DNA of 15,602 bases from Acholeplasmatales bacterium DTU056. GTDB lineage: Bacteria; Bacillota_I; Bacilli_A; ML615J-28; CAG-698. The notes under the pieces are model-generated. The model did no database searches and had not been told where the DNA came from. It worked only from the letters and a program-made list of their open reading frames with translations. Of the stretch, positions 12,235-15,602 are shown piece after piece. Numbering within the stretch: position 1 is the stretch's first letter; each line of letters begins with the position of its first letter. Both the position numbers and the translations under genes were made by a program. Where the stretch lies: positions 23,436 to 39,037 of the forward strand of contig LFRX01000026.1 in assembly GCA_001512985.1 (NCBI GenBank), read 5' to 3'.

Positions 12235-13959
12235 ATGTTCAAGAAATTTGTTAGTTATTATAGGCCACATCTTGGTTTATTCATCATCGATATGATTTCG
12301 GCACTATTCCTATCTTTAATTGATTTAGTGTTTCCAATTGCTACTAATAGAATTTTAAAAGTTTATATTCCTGACGGGAATTTTCGAATGATTTATATCT
12401 TTTGCATAACAATGCTTGGATTATATATTATTCGTTTTATATTGTCATATATCATTGGTTATTATGGGCATTTAATGGGAATACGCATTGAAACTGATAT
12501 GCGTAAAGATCTATTTAAAAAATTTCAAACAATGGATTATCAATTTTTTGATGATAAGAAAACCGGAGAATTATTAACTAATCTAACCAGTCATTTACAT
12601 GATGTCTCTGAGATGGCTCATCATGCCCCTGAAGATTTATTTATCTCAACAATTATGATCATTGGAAGTTTTATTATTTTAATGCAAATAAATATTTTGT
12701 TAACTTTAATTGTTTTTGTGATTATATTAGGCATGGCAGCTTATTCAATATCACGTCGCCAAAAAATGACGGCTAGTTTTCGCCAAAATCGCCTTGTCCA
12801 AGGTGAATTAGCAGCTGAAATTGAAAGTAGTATAGTCGGAATTCGTTTAACTAAAGCTTATACTAATGAAGAATATGAAATAAAAAAATTTGATAAAATT
12901 AATCAACAATATAGTAATAGTCGACGTAGTGTCTTTAAGCATATTGCGTTATTTGGCACAGGAAATGATTTCTTTATTAATATCGCCAATTTAACATTAT
13001 TATTGGTTGGTGGATTATTAGTATCTCAAGATAAATTAGCCCATCCTGATTTGTTAACATATTTTCTATACATTAACTTTTTGATTAAACCAATTGCTCG
13101 TTTAACTAATTCAATGGAACAACTACAACAAGGCTTTTCCGGATTCGAAAGATTTTATAAAGTTATGATGATCAACCCTCAAATTGTAAGCAAAGAAGAT
13201 GCAATTGTCAAAGAAGAATTTGAAGGAAGAATTGAATTTCAAAATGTTACTTTCCAATATGAACATGATGGAACTCATGTATTAAACAACTTCTCATTGA
13301 AAATCAAACCAGGTGAAAAGATTGCCATTGTTGGTGAAACCGGTGTAGGAAAATCCACGATCTCGAAATTAATTCCTCGTTTTTATGATGTTGAGGAAGG
13401 AAAAATTTTAGTTGATGGAATTGATGTTAGAGATTATGATGTATATAATTTACGTCGAGCCATCGGTCATGTCCAACAAGATGTGGTAATTTTTTGGGGA
13501 ACTATTAAAGATAATATTTTATATGGTCGCCCAGATGCTAGTTTTGAAGAGGTAGTGGAAGCGGCTAAAAAAGCTAAAATTCATGACTTTATTATGTCAT
13601 TAGAAGATGGTTATGACACTTTAGTGGGCGAGCGGGGAGTTAAATTATCCGGTGGACAACAACAACGTATTTCAATAGCTAGAATATTCTTAAAAAATCC
13701 AAAGATTTTAATTCTAGATGAAGCGACATCTTCACTAGATAATATTACCGAAAAACAAATCCAGGAATCTTTAGATGAACTAGCTAAAGGTAAAACAACT
13801 ATTATCATTGCTCATCGCTTATCAACAATTAAAAATGCTGATCGGATTGTAGTTTTAGGGCGCAACGGTATTATTGAAATAGGGAATCATCAAGAATTAA
13901 TTAATAAACAAGGTTACTATCGCCGCTTATACGAAGCTAGTTTAGATTTAACAATATAA
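12235..13959 (+). CDS. ABC exporter half-transporter (membrane domain fused to ATPase)
   Basis: This 574-residue protein has an N-terminal transmembrane domain of six segments (about 1-315) and a C-terminal nucleotide-binding domain (about 331-574). Walker A is GETGVGKS (367-374), the Q-loop is Q414/Q415 (HVQQDVVIFWGTI), the signature is LSGGQ (471-475), Walker B is ILILDE (491-496), the D-loop is SSLD (499-502) and the switch is H527 (IAHRLS). This is the MsbA/LmrA/BmrA architecture, and a single gene suggests a homodimer exporting a lipid, drug or peptide. No N-terminal peptidase domain is present. AAGGGAG lies 10 bases before the ATG, somewhat far but usable. It is a stand-alone gene with its own promoter. 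No clear terminator follows; the gltX promoter begins within about 40 bases. The substrate cannot be read from sequence. Confidence 0.93.
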   Translation: MFKKFVSYYRPHLGLFIIDMISALFLSLIDLVFPIATNRILKVYIPDGNFRMIYIFCITMLGLYIIRFILSYIIGYYGHLMGIRIETDMRKDLFKKFQTMDYQFFDDKKTGELLTNLTSHLHDVSEMAHHAPEDLFISTIMIIGSFIILMQINILLTLIVFVIILGMAAYSISRRQKMTASFRQNRLVQGELAAEIESSIVGIRLTKAYTNEEYEIKKFDKINQQYSNSRRSVFKHIALFGTGNDFFINIANLTLLLVGGLLVSQDKLAHPDLLTYFLYINFLIKPIARLTNSMEQLQQGFSGFERFYKVMMINPQIVSKEDAIVKEEFEGRIEFQNVTFQYEHDGTHVLNNFSLKIKPGEKIAIVGETGVGKSTISKLIPRFYDVEEGKILVDGIDVRDYDVYNLRRAIGHVQQDVVIFWGTIKDNILYGRPDASFEEVVEAAKKAKIHDFIMSLEDGYDTLVGERGVKLSGGQQQRISIARIFLKNPKILILDEATSSLDNITEKQIQESLDELAKGKTTIIIAHRLSTIKNADRIVVLGRNGIIEIGNHQELINKQGYYRRLYEASLDLTI

Positions 13960-13995
13960 AAATTTTTAATAGCAATTTTATTCTTGTAATAAATA

Positions 13996-14004
13996 TGTTA
14001 TAAT
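13996..14004 (+). promoter_or_regulatory. Extended -10 promoter of gltX
   Basis: TGTTATAAT is a perfect TGnTATAAT element. TTGTAA (13984-13989) is too close to be its -35. The start would be near 14011, giving a leader of about 28 bases before ATG 14039. Confidence 0.6.
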
Positions 14005-14038
14005 ATTTTTAGGCTAAGAATTTTAAGGAGATGTGAAT

Positions 14039-15481
14039 ATGAAGAAAGTTCGTACGAGATTTGCGCCGAGTCCAACCGGATATATGCACTTAGGTAATCT
14101 TCGTTCTGCTTTATATGGTTTCTTATTTGCAAGACAAAATAATGGTGAATATATTTTACGAATTGAAGATACTGATTTGGACCGTTATGTTCCTGGAGCA
14201 GTAGAAGTAATTTATGATACTTTAGAACGTTCAGGGATATATTTTGATGAGGGGCCAAATGAAGGCGGTCCATATGGTCCATATGTCCAAAGCCTACGTA
14301 AAGAAATTTATTTAAAATATGCCAAGGAACTAGTTGATAAAGGTGCCGCATACTACTGTTTTTGTACAAAAGAACGATTAGAAAGTCTTGCGGATGAAAC
14401 TGGTGTAAAAAAATATGACAAACATTGCTTAAAATTATCAAAAGAAGAAATTGAAGAGAAACTTCGTAGTGGTATTCCATATGTTATTAGACAAAATATG
14501 CCAACTACTGGAGTAAGTAAATATACTGATTTAGTATATGGCGAAATCGTGATTGAAAATAAAGAATTAGAAGACCAAGTTTTAATTAAGTCTGATGGTT
14601 TCCCAACTTATAATTTTGCCAATGTAATCGATGACCATTTAATGCATGTCACTCATGTTATGCGCGGGAATGAATATTTAAGTAGTACTCCTAAATATAA
14701 TTTGTTATATGATGCTTTTGGTTGGGAAAAACCTCAGTATATTCATTTGCCACCAATAATGAAAGATGAAACTCGCAAATTAAGTAAACGACATGGTGAT
14801 GCTTACTTTGACGACTTTGTAAAAAAAGGTTTTTTACCAGAAGCAATTGTTAACTACATCGCTTTACTTGGTTGGAGTCCAAAAACAAATCAAGAAAAAT
14901 TTACGATGGAAGAATTAATCCAACAATTTGATATTAAAGGAATTTCTCGTTCAGGAGCTATTTTTGATATTAATAAATTATGTTGGTTAAATAGTGAATA
15001 CATTAAAGAACTTGATTTTGATAAGTTTATGGTATATGCGACTCCATATTTTGAACAATCAAGTATTAAAAATCGTTATGACTATCGTAAATTCGGTAAA
15101 ATCTTACAAACTAGAATTGAGACTTTTGCGGATGTGATTGAGAAAGTTAAGTTTATTGATGAATACCAACAATTTGATCCTATTTTATATGAAAATAAAA
15201 AATTAAAAATAGATATCCCATTAGCAAAAGATATTTTAAGTCGTTCAATTCCTATATTAGAGGAATTAGATGATAATATGTGGTATGCTGAAAAAATGCA
15301 TGAAGTAATAGTGAAAATTGCTGAAAGATTTGGATATAAAGCTGCGCAAGTCTATACTGTTTTACGAGTTGCTTTATCAGGATTAAGTGTTACTCCAGGT
15401 GGATCGGCAGAAATTGCGGATATATTAGGAAAAAATGAATCAATCCGCCGTTTAAAACAAAGTTTAGCATGGCTTGATTAA
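14039..15481 (+). CDS. gltX: Glutamyl-tRNA synthetase
   Basis: This 480-residue class I aminoacyl-tRNA synthetase charges tRNA(Glu) with glutamate in the cytoplasm. The N-terminal family stretch RFAPSPTGYMHLGNLRSAL carries the HIGH-equivalent HLGN (17-20). RIEDTD (41-46) follows. C107, C109 and C130 with Y126 form the possible zinc site seen in bacterial GluRS. KLSKR (247-251) is the KMSKS-equivalent loop. The C-terminal anticodon-binding helical region runs from about 320 to 480. The length is normal for the discriminating or non-discriminating bacterial enzyme; which type it is cannot be settled here. ATG 14039 is preferred to the in-frame GTG 14033 because AAGGAG (14025-14030) is 8 bases from the ATG but only 2 from the GTG. 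It is flanked by its own promoter and a strong terminator. Confidence 0.97.
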   Translation: MKKVRTRFAPSPTGYMHLGNLRSALYGFLFARQNNGEYILRIEDTDLDRYVPGAVEVIYDTLERSGIYFDEGPNEGGPYGPYVQSLRKEIYLKYAKELVDKGAAYYCFCTKERLESLADETGVKKYDKHCLKLSKEEIEEKLRSGIPYVIRQNMPTTGVSKYTDLVYGEIVIENKELEDQVLIKSDGFPTYNFANVIDDHLMHVTHVMRGNEYLSSTPKYNLLYDAFGWEKPQYIHLPPIMKDETRKLSKRHGDAYFDDFVKKGFLPEAIVNYIALLGWSPKTNQEKFTMEELIQQFDIKGISRSGAIFDINKLCWLNSEYIKELDFDKFMVYATPYFEQSSIKNRYDYRKFGKILQTRIETFADVIEKVKFIDEYQQFDPILYENKKLKIDIPLAKDILSRSIPILEELDDNMWYAEKMHEVIVKIAERFGYKAAQVYTVLRVALSGLSVTPGGSAEIADILGKNESIRRLKQSLAWLD

Positions 15482-15492
15482 ACTTTAATTAG

Positions 15493-15534
15493 AAATCCTA
15501 AAATAGAATAATACTTTCTATTTTAGGATTTTTT
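15493..15534 (+). terminator. Strong rho-independent terminator after gltX
   Basis: A perfect 16-bp stem, AAATCCTAAAATAGAA (15493-15508) / TTCTATTTTAGGATTT (15516-15531), has a 7-base loop and continues into TTTTTT (15529-15534). Confidence 0.9.
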
Positions 15535-15557
15535 CCAATAAATGTAATATTTTTGAT

Positions 15558-15566
15558 TGTTATGAT
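15558..15566 (+). promoter_or_regulatory. Possible extended -10 element before the last Shine-Dalgarno
   Basis: TGTTATGAT (15558-15566) matches TGnTATAAT with one change. A transcript from here would start around 15573, within or next to the Shine-Dalgarno at 15572-15578, which is uncomfortably close, so this may not be the real promoter. Confidence 0.3.
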
Positions 15567-15587
15567 TAACGAAGGAGGAACAGGACA

Positions 15588-15602
15588 ATTAATAAAATCA
15601 AA
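15588..15602 (+). CDS. Possible 5' end of a gene with an ATT start (infC-like?), cut by window edge
   Basis: AAGGAGG (15572-15578) is an ideal Shine-Dalgarno, yet no ATG, GTG or TTG occurs between it and the window end. Nine bases later ATT 15588 opens a frame that reads I/M-N-K-I-K to the edge. ATT starts are well known for infC (translation initiation factor IF3), which represses itself through its rare start codon, and IF3 proteins often begin with a short Asn/Lys-containing stretch. Five codons cannot identify a protein, so both the start and the infC idea are inference. Confidence 0.3.

Noticed and set aside
13611..13808. - strand open frame over the exporter ATPase domain
   Set aside because: It reads antisense through the signature and Walker B region of a clear ABC ATPase; it is a shadow only.
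13998..14480. 160-residue open frame on the - strand over the start of gltX
   Set aside because: It lies antisense to a confidently identified synthetase, is rich in His/Leu/Tyr as expected from reversed codons, and has no ribosome site or promoter of its own.

Overview
The window is A+T-rich and comes from a low-GC Gram-positive-type bacterium. TGA is used as a stop (for example at the ends of the genes at 2499, 7532 and 10662) and TGG is the Trp codon, which rules out Mycoplasma/Spiroplasma-type decoding. Ribosome binding sites are strong, there are lipoproteins with a lipobox and no outer-membrane signs, and a transcription-attenuating lysine riboswitch is present. This fits Bacillota or the standard-code branch of the Mollicutes (Acholeplasma/Izemoplasma-like), but the sequence alone does not decide which. 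All confident genes are on the + strand.

Layout. (1) 1-740: the tail of a small membrane protein, then a broken small gene with two compensating frameshifts, closed by a strong terminator. (2) 838-5440: a metal-uptake operon. A DtxR/MntR-type regulator is preceded by a 28-bp perfect palindrome that is almost certainly its operator. A TroABCD-type ABC importer follows: lipoprotein, ATPase and two permeases. Both permeases carry cytoplasmic C-terminal tails, and the TroD tail resembles the winged helix of the operon's own regulator. (3) 5472-8681: a promoter, a serine palmitoyltransferase-like alpha-oxoamine synthase, an overlapping short-chain dehydrogenase, an SPFH/flotillin-type membrane protein and a strong terminator. 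This looks like the first two steps of sphingoid-base synthesis next to a membrane-microdomain scaffold, and it is the most interesting locus here. (4) 8684-9478: its own promoter and an Lgt-family membrane protein whose active-site motif is cysteine-substituted.

(5) 9495-12156: a complete lysine riboswitch (P1-P5, antiterminator and terminator all traceable) followed by a three-gene polar amino acid ABC importer, so the importer is very probably for lysine. (6) 12186-13959: an extended -10 promoter and a single-gene ABC exporter (half-transporter). (7) 13996-15534: an extended -10 promoter, glutamyl-tRNA synthetase and a strong terminator. (8) 15558-15602: a promoter-like element and a perfect Shine-Dalgarno with no ATG/GTG/TTG after it, possibly a gene starting at ATT as infC does.

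The themes are nutrient uptake under metal and lysine feedback control, and membrane lipid or lipoprotein modification.
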